Part shown: in pieces, positions 1-7,801 of the stretch | Layout: every line of letters begins with the position of its first letter | Position numbering within the stretch: position 1 is the first letter of the stretch | Notes under the pieces: generated by a model | Databases searched by the model: none | The model's input: only the letters and a program-made list of their open reading frames with translations | Told to the model about the DNA's origin: nothing | Assembly (NCBI RefSeq): GCF_028649435.1 | Contig: NZ_JAQSIN010000002.1 | DNA length: 64,000 nucleotides | Source of the DNA: Curvibacter microcysteis | Lineage (GTDB): Bacteria; Pseudomonadota; Gammaproteobacteria; Burkholderiales; Burkholderiaceae_C | Direction: 5' to 3' (one strand) | Made by a program: the position numbers and the translations under genes

Positions 1-51
1 CCTGATTTGGTGCGTCCGGCGCCAGCGCGCTTCGTTCTTTTTCCTTCCCAG

Positions 52-1470
52 ATGCTCACACTCAGCCCTGAACTCCAGACTCCCTTGGTCAGCCAGATCG
101 TGGACGGCCTGCGGGGCCTGATTGCCGGCCAGGTGCTCAAACCCGGCAGCAAGCTGCCTTCCATCCGCGCTTTTGCCGTCACCCACGGCGTCAGCGTGTT
201 CACCGTGGTCGAGGCCTATGACCGCCTGGTGGCCCAGGGCTGGCTGGTGTCGCGCGCCAATGCGGGCTTTTTCGTCAAGCGCCGCGACGAGGGAGGACCC
301 TTGGTAGGCGCGGCGTCGGTGGCGCGCGAAGCGCCCCGTTTTGATGCACGCTGGTACCTCAAGCAGATTTTTGAGAACCGCAACCTGCCGCTCAAGCCCG
401 GTTGTGGCTGGTTGCCGCACGATTGGTTGTTTGGTGACGCGGTGCGGCGCAGCATGCGCCAGCTCTCCAACGAGGGGCCGGAACTCGACGGCTACGGCCT
501 GCCTTCGGGCCACATGGCGCTGCGCATGATGATTGCCGAGTCCCTGGCCGAGCACCAGATCGCCGTCGAAGCCGAGCAGGTGCTGCTGACCCATGGCTCC
601 AGCCAGGCGCTGGACCTGGTGGCGCGGCGGGTGCTGAAGCCCGGTGATGCCGTGCTGGTCGACGACCCCGGCTACCCCAATTTGCTGTTCATGCTGCACT
701 TCGTGGGCGCGCGCCCGATCGGCGTGCCGCGCACGCCCACGGGTTACGACCTGGTGGCGCTGGAGGCCTTGATCCTTGAACACAAGCCCAAGGCTTTTTT
801 CACCCAGCCTCGGCTGCAAAGCCCCACCTGCTCGATGGCCTCGGCGGCCCACCTGCACCGCCTGCTGCAATTGGCGGAGCAGCATGACTTCCTGCTGGTC
901 GAGAACGACCTCTACGCCGACATGGACGCCAGCTCCCGGCCCTCCCTGGCCAGCCTGGACCAGTTGCGCCGGGTGGTCTACATCGGCAGCTATTCCAAGA
1001 CCATTTCACCCAACCTGCGCGTGGGCTACCTGCTGGCCCGGCCTGACTTGCTGGCCGAGTTGGTGCAGCTGAAGATGATCGCGGGCCTGACCTCCTCGGA
1101 CATTGCCGAGCGGGTGACCTTTGGCGTCATCACCGACGGGCGTTGGCGCAAGCACCTCAAGTCCTTGCGCGACCGCCTGGCCGAGGCCCACCGCCAGGTC
1201 GGGCGGCGCCTGGACAGCCTGGGTTTTGAGCTCTTTCACGAGCCCGAGGCTGGCATGTACCTGTGGGCACGCCACCCCGACCTGCCCGACAGCGCCGAGC
1301 TGTCGCAGCTGGGCACGCAAGAGGGCATCATGCTCGGCCCGGGCCAGTTGTTTTTGGTCGAACCGCGCCCCACGGGCTGGCTGCGCTTCAACGTCGCCTT
1401 CAGCGAGGACGAGCGCCTGTGGCGCTTTCTGGCCCAGCGCATCGAGCAAGGCCAGCAGCTCGCCCAGTGA
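52..1470 (+). CDS. MocR/PdxR-type transcriptional regulator (GntR HTH + aminotransferase fold)
   Basis: This encodes a regulator with an N-terminal GntR-type winged helix-turn-helix (about residues 10-75, with the pattern GSKLPSIRAFA) joined to a class I aminotransferase-like domain. The PLP-lysine motif SYSKT is visible, with the lysine at residue 316 of the 472-aa form. Such proteins usually bind PLP and regulate vitamin B6, amine or amino-acid genes; the target here cannot be told. I chose ATG 52 because family members start close to the sequence MLTLSPEL. The frame is open upstream to the window edge, with a TTG at 7, and no clear ribosome site precedes 52, so the true start could lie earlier or outside. 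The family call is firm; the ligand and target are unknown. Confidence 0.85.
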   Translation: MLTLSPELQTPLVSQIVDGLRGLIAGQVLKPGSKLPSIRAFAVTHGVSVFTVVEAYDRLVAQGWLVSRANAGFFVKRRDEGGPLVGAASVAREAPRFDARWYLKQIFENRNLPLKPGCGWLPHDWLFGDAVRRSMRQLSNEGPELDGYGLPSGHMALRMMIAESLAEHQIAVEAEQVLLTHGSSQALDLVARRVLKPGDAVLVDDPGYPNLLFMLHFVGARPIGVPRTPTGYDLVALEALILEHKPKAFFTQPRLQSPTCSMASAAHLHRLLQLAEQHDFLLVENDLYADMDASSRPSLASLDQLRRVVYIGSYSKTISPNLRVGYLLARPDLLAELVQLKMIAGLTSSDIAERVTFGVITDGRWRKHLKSLRDRLAEAHRQVGRRLDSLGFELFHEPEAGMYLWARHPDLPDSAELSQLGTQEGIMLGPGQLFLVEPRPTGWLRFNVAFSEDERLWRFLAQRIEQGQQLAQ

Positions 1471-1485
1471 GGCGGCGCCAAATCC

Positions 1486-1566
1486 TATAATCCGGGGTTT
1501 GGCCCGACCGGCCACAGGCCGGGTGCACAGGGCACGACCGGGGCGGTTGGCGTCCCGAGCCGCCCC
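1486..1566 (+). promoter_or_regulatory. alaS promoter -10 and structured leader
   Basis: A perfect TATAAT lies at 1486-1491, with no convincing -35 hexamer. The predicted RNA starts near 1498 and has a leader of about 100 nt before alaS. The leader contains two perfect inverted repeats: CCGGCC-ACA-GGCCGG (1508-1522) and GGGGCGG-N13-CCGCCCC (1540-1546 with 1560-1566). Neither is followed by a T-run, so they look like leader structures rather than terminators. Any regulatory role is inference. Confidence 0.5.
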
Positions 1567-1596
1567 TCTCATCCCAGAACGATCCGTTGGCACCTC

Positions 1597-4221
1597 ATGA
1601 GCACACCTAACATCACCGTCGCGCAGATCCGCAAGACCTTCCTTGACTTCTTCGCCTCCAAGGGCCACACCGTGGTGGCGTCGAGCTCGCTGGTGCCGGG
1701 CAATGACCCGACGCTGATGTTCACCAATTCCGGCATGGTGCAGTTCAAGGACGTGTTCCTCGGCACCGACAAGCGCCCTTACGTTCGCGCGGCCTCGGTG
1801 CAGGCCTGCCTGCGTGCCGGTGGCAAGCACAACGACCTGGAGAACGTGGGCTACACCGCGCGCCACCACACCTTCTTTGAAATGCTGGGCAACTGGAGCT
1901 TTGGCGACTACTTCAAGCGCGAATCGCTGAAGTGGGCCTGGGAGCTGCTGACCGAGGTCTACAAGCTGCCGGCGGACAAGCTCTGGGCCACGGTCTACAT
2001 CGACGACGACGAGGCCTACGACATCTGGACGAAGGAAATCGGCCTGCCGCCCGAGCGCGTGGTGCGCATTGGCGACAACAAGGGCGCCAAGTACGCCTCC
2101 GACAACTTCTGGATGATGGCCGACACCGGCCCTTGCGGTCCTTGCTCGGAAATCTTCTACGACCACGGCCCCGAAATCGCTGGTGGCCCCCCGGGCAGCC
2201 CCGATCAGGACGGCGACCGCTACATCGAGATCTGGAACAACGTGTTCATGCAGTTCGACATGCAGCCCGATGGCTCGGTCAAGCCGCTGCCCGCGCCCTG
2301 CGTGGACACCGGCATGGGCCTGGAGCGCCTGGCCGCCATCCTGCAGCACGTGCACAGCAATTACGAAATCGACATCTTTGACGCCCTGATCAAGGCCGCT
2401 TCGCGCGAGACTGGCGAACAAGACCTGGGCAACAAGAGCCTGCGCGTGATCGCCGACCACATCCGCGCCACCGCCTTCCTGGTGAGCGACGGCGTGATCC
2501 CGTCCAACGAAGGCCGCGGCTATGTGCAGCGCCGCATCGTGCGCCGAGCCATCCGCCACGGCTACAAGCTGGGCCAGAAGACCCCGTTCTTCCACAAGCT
2601 GGTGAAGGACCTGGTCGTGCTGATGGGCGAGGCTTACCCCAAGCTGCGCGAAGACGAAAAGCGCATCACCGAGGTGCTGAAGGCCGAAGAAGAGCGCTTC
2701 TTTGAAACCCTGGCCAATGGCATGGAAATCCTCGACGCGGCCCTCGCCGACGGCGGCAAGACCCTGCCGGGCGAAGTGGCCTTCAAGCTGCACGACACCT
2801 ATGGCTTCCCGCTCGACCTGTCAGCCGACGTCTGCCGCGAGCGCGATGTGGCCGTTGACGAAGACGGCTTCAAGGTCGCCATGGACAAGCAAAAGGCGCA
2901 GGCCCGCGCCGCCGGCAAGTTCAAGATGGACCGCGCCCTCGAATACACCGGCGCTGGCAACACCTTCGTGGGTTACGAGCAGCTCGAAGCCCCGGCCAAG
3001 ATCGTCGCCCTTTACGTGGACGGCACGCCGGCCGCCGAACTGAAGGCCGGCCAGACCGGCGTGGTGGTGCTCGACACCACCCCGTTCTACGCTGAAAGCG
3101 GCGGCCAAGTGGGCGACGAAGGCTGGATCCGCAGTGGCTCGGCCAGCTTCGCGGTGGGCGACACGCTCAAGATCAAGGCCGATGTGTTTGGCCACCACGG
3201 CACGCTGGAAGCGGGCACGCTGAACGTGGGTGACACCGTGACGGCGGCCGTCAACACCACGGTGCGCGCCGCCACCATGCGCAACCACTCGGTCACCCAC
3301 ATCATGCACAAGGCCTTGCGCGAAGTGCTGGGTGACCACGTGCAGCAAAAGGGCTCGCTGGTGAATGCCGAGCGCACCCGTTTCGACTTCGCGCACAACG
3401 CCGCCGTCACCGACGCGCAGATCCGCGAGATCGAGGCCCGCGTCAACGCCGAAATCTTCGCCAACTCGCCGACCCAGGCGCGGGTGATGGACATCGAATC
3501 GGCCCAGAAGACCGGCGCCATGATGCTGTTCGGCGAGAAGTACGGCGAAACCGTGCGGGTGCTCGACATCGGCAGCAGCCGCGAACTGTGTGGCGGCACC
3601 CACGTGCAGCGCACCGGTGACATCGGCCTGTTCAAGGTGGTGGGCGAGGGCGGTGTGGCCGCTGGCGTGCGCCGCATCGAAGCCGTCACGGGCGCCAACG
3701 CGCTGGCGTACCTGCAAAACCTGGAAGACACGGTCAACCAGGCCGCCGGCACGCTGAAGGCCCCGACCGCCGAGTTGCAAGGCCGCATCAGCCAGGTGCT
3801 GGAGCAGGTCAAGACGCTGGAGAAGGAAGTCGCCGCGCTCAAGGGCAAGCTGGCTTCGTCGCAAGGCGATGAACTGGTGGGTCAGGCCGTGGAGGTCAAG
3901 GGCATCAAGGTGCTGGCCGCCTTGCTGGACGGCGCCGACGCCAAGACGCTGCGCGACACCCTGGACAAGCTCAAGGACAAGCTCAAGACCGCCGCCATCG
4001 TGCTGGCCGCTGTCGACGGTGGCAAGGTGCAGCTGGCCGCAGGTGTGACCGCTGACAGCATTGGCAAGGTCAAGGCCGGCGAGCTGGTCAACTTTGTGGC
4101 CAGCCAAGTGGGTGGCAAGGGCGGTGGCAAGCCCGACATGGCCATGGCTGGCGGCACCGACCCGTCCGGTCTGGCCAAGGCCCTGGCTTCGGTGCCGGCC
4201 TGGGTCGCCGACCGCGCCTGA
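1597..4221 (+). CDS. alaS: alanyl-tRNA synthetase
   Basis: AlaRS charges tRNA-Ala in the cytoplasm and edits mischarged Ser and Gly. At 874 aa it has normal full length. The N-terminal class II catalytic core is clear (FTNSGMVQFKDVFLG and RHHTFFEMLGNWSFGDYFK). The editing domain carries its zinc-site residues as HSVTH with a downstream CGGTH, and the C-terminal C-Ala domain ends with a glycine-rich GGKGGGKPDMAMAGG segment. The ATG at 1597 gives the conserved family N-terminus; no strong Shine-Dalgarno is visible. It stands alone, followed by a good intrinsic terminator at 4319-4338. Confidence 0.98.
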   Translation: MSTPNITVAQIRKTFLDFFASKGHTVVASSSLVPGNDPTLMFTNSGMVQFKDVFLGTDKRPYVRAASVQACLRAGGKHNDLENVGYTARHHTFFEMLGNWSFGDYFKRESLKWAWELLTEVYKLPADKLWATVYIDDDEAYDIWTKEIGLPPERVVRIGDNKGAKYASDNFWMMADTGPCGPCSEIFYDHGPEIAGGPPGSPDQDGDRYIEIWNNVFMQFDMQPDGSVKPLPAPCVDTGMGLERLAAILQHVHSNYEIDIFDALIKAASRETGEQDLGNKSLRVIADHIRATAFLVSDGVIPSNEGRGYVQRRIVRRAIRHGYKLGQKTPFFHKLVKDLVVLMGEAYPKLREDEKRITEVLKAEEERFFETLANGMEILDAALADGGKTLPGEVAFKLHDTYGFPLDLSADVCRERDVAVDEDGFKVAMDKQKAQARAAGKFKMDRALEYTGAGNTFVGYEQLEAPAKIVALYVDGTPAAELKAGQTGVVVLDTTPFYAESGGQVGDEGWIRSGSASFAVGDTLKIKADVFGHHGTLEAGTLNVGDTVTAAVNTTVRAATMRNHSVTHIMHKALREVLGDHVQQKGSLVNAERTRFDFAHNAAVTDAQIREIEARVNAEIFANSPTQARVMDIESAQKTGAMMLFGEKYGETVRVLDIGSSRELCGGTHVQRTGDIGLFKVVGEGGVAAGVRRIEAVTGANALAYLQNLEDTVNQAAGTLKAPTAELQGRISQVLEQVKTLEKEVAALKGKLASSQGDELVGQAVEVKGIKVLAALLDGADAKTLRDTLDKLKDKLKTAAIVLAAVDGGKVQLAAGVTADSIGKVKAGELVNFVASQVGGKGGGKPDMAMAGGTDPSGLAKALASVPAWVADRA

Positions 4222-4318
4222 GCCTGAACCCACTGCGTCCGGCCCTTTGGGCTGGACGGCGGTGGGGGGCAGGTCCCCCGGCAACGGCTTGGGTCCCAGC
4301 GCCACATGGTGACCTGAG

Positions 4319-4338
4319 CCCCTCGCTTAGGGGTTTTT
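4319..4338 (+). terminator. intrinsic terminator after alaS
   Basis: A CCCCT-CGCTT-AGGGG hairpin (4319-4333) is followed directly by TTTTT. It lies about 100 nt after the alaS stop and separates it from the next operon. Confidence 0.75.
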
Positions 4339-4359
4339 CTGCGGACCTCAGGCGCAGCC

Positions 4360-4401
4360 AAGGCATTGATAATGCCTTTCATGCTCTTGTCCAATGCCTT
4401 T
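4360..4401 (+). promoter_or_regulatory. dyad and direct repeat upstream of the binding-protein/cyclase operon
   Basis: A perfect dyad AAGGCATT-GAT-AATGCCTT covers 4360-4378 and contains a -10-like GATAAT at 4368-4373. The half-site AATGCCTTT recurs at 4393-4401, 22 bp (two helical turns) after its first copy at 4371. A repressor site overlapping the promoter of the 4466-6811 operon is a reasonable reading. A second weak terminator is the alternative, because the dyad is followed by TTTC. Confidence 0.4.
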
Positions 4402-4465
4402 GATCCTGCCGGCGCGCCATGGATGTGGATGCCCGCTGCGGGGGCTCGCTGAACCTGTCCCACCT

Positions 4466-5557
4466 ATGTTGCAACGCCTGGCCTTGTTTTTGATCGCCGC
4501 CCTCCTGTCCTGGCCCGCCCAGGCGGTGTCGGTGGCCTTCATCAACCCTGGTCGATCCTCCGAGGCGTTTTGGCTGGCGGCTTCCAATGCGATGGCCCAG
4601 GCCTCGCAGAGTCTGGGCATTCGCCTCGAAGTGCTCTACGCCGAGCGCGAGCACCTGCGCGGGCTGGAGCTGGTCAAAGCCCTGGTGGCCCGGCCGCCGG
4701 CCGAGCGGCCCGATTACCTCCTGTTTTCCAATGACTACGGCACGGCTCCTGAAATGTTGCGCCTGGTCGACGGCTCGGGCATCCGGGTGCTTTTGGTCTT
4801 CAGCTCCATTCACGGGGCGGATCAGCGCCAGGTGGGCCGGCCGCGCGAGAAGTACCCCTTCTGGTTGGGCTCGCTGGAGCCCGATGCCGAGGAGGCGGGC
4901 TACCTGACGGCCAAATCCCTGATCGAAAAAGGACGGCAAGCGCGGCTGCAAGGCGCGGATGGTCTGCTGCATTTGCTGGCATTGGCGGGGGACCGATCCA
5001 CCCCGAGTTCAGCCGCCCGCAATTCCGGCTTGCAGCGGGCTTTGGCCGAGGCGCCCGATGTGGTTTTGGATCAACTGGTCTACGCCAACTGGAATCTGGA
5101 CAAGGCGGCCGAGAAGACCCGCTGGCTGATCCGCCGTCACCCCGAGGCCCGGCTGCTGTGGTCGGGCAGCGATCAAATCGCGTTTGGTGCCATGAAGGCC
5201 TGGCGCGAACGGGGTGGCACCCCTGGCCGCGACGGCTTGTTCAGTGGCGTGAACACCTCGACCCAAGCCATGGAGGCCATTCAGCGCGGTGAACTCAGCG
5301 CCCTGGCAGGTGGCCATTTTCTGGCGGGGGCCTGGGGACTGGTCATGGTTCACGACCACGCCCGGGGGCGTGACTTCAGCGAGGAAGGCCTGGATTTGGT
5401 GCGCCCGATGTTCACCCTGTTCAACCCGGAGCGCGCCCGTTATTTTGTGCAGCGCTTTGGCGGCGCGCAGCTGCCGCTGGACTTTCGGCAGTACAGCAAG
5501 GCCCTGAATCCCCGTGTGCAGCGCTATCAATTTGATGTCGCGGTGCTGTTACGCTAG
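4466..5557 (+). CDS. periplasmic sugar-type binding protein (type 1 PBP fold), probable sensor partner
   Basis: This 363-aa protein begins with a clear Sec signal peptide (MLQRLALFLIAALLSWPAQA, cleavage after about residue 20). A periplasmic-binding-protein/LacI-type fold follows, with segments such as VAFINPGRSSEAFW and LLWSGSDQIAFGAMKAW. The ATG at 4466 is preferred over the in-frame 4394 because only it places the signal peptide at the N-terminus. No transporter permease or ATPase lies nearby. The next gene, starting 9 nt downstream, is a membrane diguanylate cyclase. The likely role is therefore to bind a small ligand, probably a sugar or an autoinducer-like molecule, and present it to the cyclase's periplasmic domain. 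The ligand is unknown. Confidence 0.8.
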   Translation: MLQRLALFLIAALLSWPAQAVSVAFINPGRSSEAFWLAASNAMAQASQSLGIRLEVLYAEREHLRGLELVKALVARPPAERPDYLLFSNDYGTAPEMLRLVDGSGIRVLLVFSSIHGADQRQVGRPREKYPFWLGSLEPDAEEAGYLTAKSLIEKGRQARLQGADGLLHLLALAGDRSTPSSAARNSGLQRALAEAPDVVLDQLVYANWNLDKAAEKTRWLIRRHPEARLLWSGSDQIAFGAMKAWRERGGTPGRDGLFSGVNTSTQAMEAIQRGELSALAGGHFLAGAWGLVMVHDHARGRDFSEEGLDLVRPMFTLFNPERARYFVQRFGGAQLPLDFRQYSKALNPRVQRYQFDVAVLLR

Positions 5558-5566
5558 CAAGCATTC

Positions 5567-6811
5567 ATGTTTCAGAACCGATCTCGTTTTCGCTCCATCG
5601 CGGCCACGCTGATCCAGCGCATCGTGTGGCTGGCGGGGGGGTGCTTGCTGGTCATGCTGGTGTTGCAGGGCTGGTTGACCTTCCGCGAGACGCAACTGCG
5701 CATGGACCATGCCCTGGCCGAAATTGCGGACAACAGCCTGCCCATGTTGTCGGTGTCGCTGTGGGACATCGAGCCCGAGGTGGTGCAGCGCCAGGTCAAC
5801 TGGTTGGCCAGCCTGCCCGAGATTGGGCGCGTGCGCGTGTTGGCCAGCACCGGGCAGACTTTCGAAGCCGGTGCGTTGGCCATGGATTTGCGGGGCGAGC
5901 CCCTGCGCACCCTGGAGATCCCGGCTCCGCAGGGCGTCAAGCCGGTGGGGCGTTTGGAGTTGTGGGTCGAGCCTGGCTACCAAGCTGAGCAGGTGCTGCA
6001 CGACACCCTGGGCATCGTGGCTGGCTATGTGTTGTTCACGGTGCTGCTGTGCCTCTTGGTGGGCTGGATGCTGCGCCGTGACCTGCAGCGACCGATGCAG
6101 CAAATTGCACGCTTCGCCGCGGAGCTCAAGCCGCAAGAGCTGTCGCGCCCCTTGTTGCTGGAACGCCCGCCGCGCGACCACCAAGATGAGATCGATTTGG
6201 TCACCCAGGGTTTTGCGCAGTTGCAAAGCGATCTGCGCAGCCACATTGCCAACCTGGACCAGATGGTGGCCGAGCGCACCCAGCAGCTGGAGCGCCTGAT
6301 CGAGGAAGTCCATCGCCTGTCCATCACCGACGCTCTGACCGGCTGCTACAACCGCCGTGTGATTGAGGAGCGCCTGCCCGCTGAGATCGAACGCTCGCGC
6401 CGCTATGCCCGACCTTTGTCGGTGATTTTTGTCGACATCGACCACTTCAAAACCATCAACGATGGCCTGGGGCATGCCGCGGGGGATTCGGTGTTGCGCG
6501 ATGTCGGCGCCCTGTTGCTCGGGCAGTTGCGCACGCCGGTGGACTGGGTGGCCCGCTACGGCGGTGAGGAGTTTTTGATTGTGCTGCCCGAAAGCGACTT
6601 GGACCACGCCTCGCGCGCGGCCAACCGCTTGCGCGAAATGATCGAGGCCCAGCCCGTGCATGTCGAAGGCCGCCTGGTGCCCATGACGGCCAGTTTTGGC
6701 GTGGCCCAGTGTGGTCCCGACGAGGGTGTGGCCGACTTGCTGGCCCGTGCCGACGCCATGCTCTACCACGCCAAGACCGAAGGTCGCAACCGGGTGTCGG
6801 TCAGCGGCTGA
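5567..6811 (+). CDS. membrane diguanylate cyclase (periplasmic sensor-HAMP-GGDEF)
   Basis: This 414-aa inner-membrane protein has TM1 at about 17-38, a periplasmic domain of about 110 residues, TM2 at about 148-169, a HAMP-like linker with coiled coil to about 245, and a C-terminal GGDEF domain. The active site GGEEF is at 332-336, and the upstream signature DALTGCYNRR is intact, so c-di-GMP synthesis is expected. The usual RxxD inhibitory site five residues before GGEEF reads TPVD, so product inhibition at the canonical I-site is probably absent. It is translationally close to the binding-protein gene before it, which suggests a two-component periplasmic sensor that sets c-di-GMP level. The ligand is unknown. 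Confidence 0.88.
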   Translation: MFQNRSRFRSIAATLIQRIVWLAGGCLLVMLVLQGWLTFRETQLRMDHALAEIADNSLPMLSVSLWDIEPEVVQRQVNWLASLPEIGRVRVLASTGQTFEAGALAMDLRGEPLRTLEIPAPQGVKPVGRLELWVEPGYQAEQVLHDTLGIVAGYVLFTVLLCLLVGWMLRRDLQRPMQQIARFAAELKPQELSRPLLLERPPRDHQDEIDLVTQGFAQLQSDLRSHIANLDQMVAERTQQLERLIEEVHRLSITDALTGCYNRRVIEERLPAEIERSRRYARPLSVIFVDIDHFKTINDGLGHAAGDSVLRDVGALLLGQLRTPVDWVARYGGEEFLIVLPESDLDHASRAANRLREMIEAQPVHVEGRLVPMTASFGVAQCGPDEGVADLLARADAMLYHAKTEGRNRVSVSG

Positions 6812-6852
6812 GGCGGGGCCCAGCCAGCAGGCCTGGGCCTGGGCCCTGAAGC

Positions 6853-7623
6853 TCAATCCTTGTAGCTGGGGTCCAGCCGCTCCAGCTTGCGCAGCAAGGA
6901 CGGCCACACAAAAGCGCCCCCAATGCCGCCGGTCTGCACCTTCATGGCGTGCGCCACGCCGTTGAGGATGTTGGGGTCCACCTGCACCAAGTCCAGCCCA
7001 CCCGCCAGCGCGTCGACCTGGATGCGGCAGGTGTTCTCAAACGTGTACATGGACAAAAAGGCCTCGGCAATGCCTCGCCCGACGGTCAGCAAGCCATGGT
7101 TGCGCAGCACCAGGTAGTTGGCTTTGCCCAGGTCGGCTTGCAGGCGGGCCTTCTCGTCGTCGCGGATGGCCACGCCCTCGTAGTCATGGTAGGCCAGCGA
7201 GCTCAGCACAAAGGTGGACTGCTGGCTGATGGGCAGGATGCCGGTTTTTTGCGCGCTGACGGCAATGCCGGCACGGGTGTGGGTGTGCAGCACGCAGCCC
7301 GCTTCAGGCCGTGCTTCGTGCACGGCGCTGTGGATGACAAAGCCGGCCGGGTTGACCGGGAACGGGCTGTCATGGAGCTTGTTGCACTGCATGTCGACCT
7401 TCACCAGGCTGGACGCCGTGATTTCATCGAACATCAAGCCGTAGGGGTTGATCAGGAACTGGTGCTCATCACCCGCGACGGAGTGCGGCAGCTTGGCGCT
7501 GATGTGGGTGAAGACCAGGTCGCTCCAGCCGTAGGCAGCGACCAGGCGGTAGCAGGCCGCGAGGTCGACCCGCAGCTGCCATTCTTCGGCGCTGACCTGG
7601 TTCTTGAGCGAGGGGATGTTCAT
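6853..7623 (-). CDS. class II aldolase/adducin-family protein
   Basis: This 256-aa cytoplasmic protein belongs to the class II aldolase/adducin fold (relatives of fuculose-1-phosphate aldolase). The zinc-ligand histidines are visible in HTHTRAG and RNHGLLTVG, and the family signature NPYGLMFDEI is present. Many paralogues of this length in Burkholderiales have no known substrate, so an aldolase or decarboxylase activity is only likely. ATG 7623 is chosen because a GGAG ribosome site lies just upstream on the minus strand. It is divergent from the GGDEF-EAL gene, with about 180 bp between them, and converges on the diguanylate cyclase. Confidence 0.85.
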   Translation of the reverse strand: MNIPSLKNQVSAEEWQLRVDLAACYRLVAAYGWSDLVFTHISAKLPHSVAGDEHQFLINPYGLMFDEITASSLVKVDMQCNKLHDSPFPVNPAGFVIHSAVHEARPEAGCVLHTHTRAGIAVSAQKTGILPISQQSTFVLSSLAYHDYEGVAIRDDEKARLQADLGKANYLVLRNHGLLTVGRGIAEAFLSMYTFENTCRIQVDALAGGLDLVQVDPNILNGVAHAMKVQTGGIGGAFVWPSLLRKLERLDPSYKD

Positions 7624-7801
7624 GGTGTCTGTCTCCGGTTTGATGGGGGGCTGATTGCGGCCCTGGCGCATCTTGCCCGAGGCCGGGCAGAGCGCATGTC
7701 AAGGACTTGACAGCCGGGCTGGCTTGGCCGTTTCTTGACTGGGATCAACAGGCGATTCAAGGGCGTTTCTAGAATCGGCCCAGCCCGACCCACCCCATCT
7801 G

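Noticed and set aside
7735..7775. TTGACT and TAGAAT upstream of the GGDEF-EAL gene as a promoter
   Set aside because: The two hexamers are 29 bp apart, far beyond functional spacing; only the -10-like element could be real.
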